From NCBI RefSeq assembly GCF_023223645.1, contig NZ_JALKBY010000001.1, positions 124,001 through 188,000 on the forward strand: a stretch of 64,000 nt of DNA, in the 5' to 3' direction. The DNA is from Natroniella sulfidigena. GTDB lineage: Bacteria > Bacillota > Halanaerobiia > Halobacteroidales > Halobacteroidaceae. The notes below the pieces were generated by a model. The model ran no database searches. It saw only the letters and a list, made by a program, of their open reading frames with translations, and was not told the origin of the DNA. Shown here piece after piece: positions 63,524-64,000 of this stretch (the first letter of the stretch is position 1; every line of letters begins with the position of its first letter). A program made the position numbers and the translations under genes.

Positions 63524-64000
<477 letters not shown>

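Overview
The window comes from an A+T-rich, anaerobic, endospore-forming, probably halophilic Firmicutes-type bacterium. The evidence is an Rnf complex, a tetrapyrrole cluster that stops at sirohydrochlorin/precorrin-2, SASP, GPR and SpoIIP spore genes, many acidic proteins, and a potassium-uptake locus with two TrkH subunits. Gene content and order suggest the Halanaerobiales (Halobacteroidaceae; Orenia, Halobacteroides or Acetohalobium relatives). That placement is inference. No transposase, integrase, phage module or CRISPR array was seen.

Layout. 1-2.96 kb: end of an rnfD-G-E-A-B operon, closed by a terminator. 3-11.4 kb: C5-pathway tetrapyrrole genes hemA, met8-like, hemC, cobA-hemD fusion, an unidentified P-loop protein, hemB and hemL. 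11.8-29.5 kb: a long conserved growth and division block: Gx-type membrane protein, maf, radC, mreBCD, mrdA, minCDE, rodA, M50 protease, rng, L21 leader, rplU, prp, rpmA, obgE, yhbY, proB, proA. 30-38 kb: CPBP protease, dsdA, uppP, hslO, a Cys-rich small protein, trkH-trkH-trkA. 38.4-48.8 kb: an odd esterase-like lipoprotein, a reverse-strand hypothetical gene, nadD, a DEAD-box helicase, yqeK, an LCP protein, rsfS and leuS. 48.9-52.6 kb: a menG/ubiE-type methyltransferase, comEA, comEC. 52.7-55.4 kb, minus strand: a LysM-CAP protein, four tandem SASP genes, rpsT. 55.6-64 kb: a holin-like gene, gpr, spoIIP, lepA, hemW, CIRCE-hrcA-grpE and the start of dnaK.

The two most unusual things are non-coding. 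First, the intergenic gaps carry a family of long hairpin elements. Each has two arms of degenerate 7-bp tandem repeats around a conserved core resembling AAGATCA-AAGRGCT-AAGGTTTT. The heptamer differs between copies but matches between the two arms of one copy. Several copies begin with a GGCAC hairpin and end in TGATATA just before a ribosome binding site. One copy sits inside another, and two 84/89-identical copies flank hemL. Second, the leuS leader looks like a T-box riboswitch with a very short Stem I (Leu CUC specifier), and a complete tRNA-Ala(GGC) gene plus 63-nt tandem hairpin repeats lie between Stem I and the antiterminator.

How the genes work together: Rnf couples ferredoxin/NAD to ion pumping. 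HemA, HemL, HemB, HemC and HemD make uroporphyrinogen III, and CobA and the Met8-like enzyme carry it toward B12 or siroheme. Mre, RodA, PBP2 and Min set rod shape and septum position. Prp matures L27 one gene downstream. GPR degrades the SASPs encoded close by. HrcA and CIRCE control the grpE-dnaK operon.
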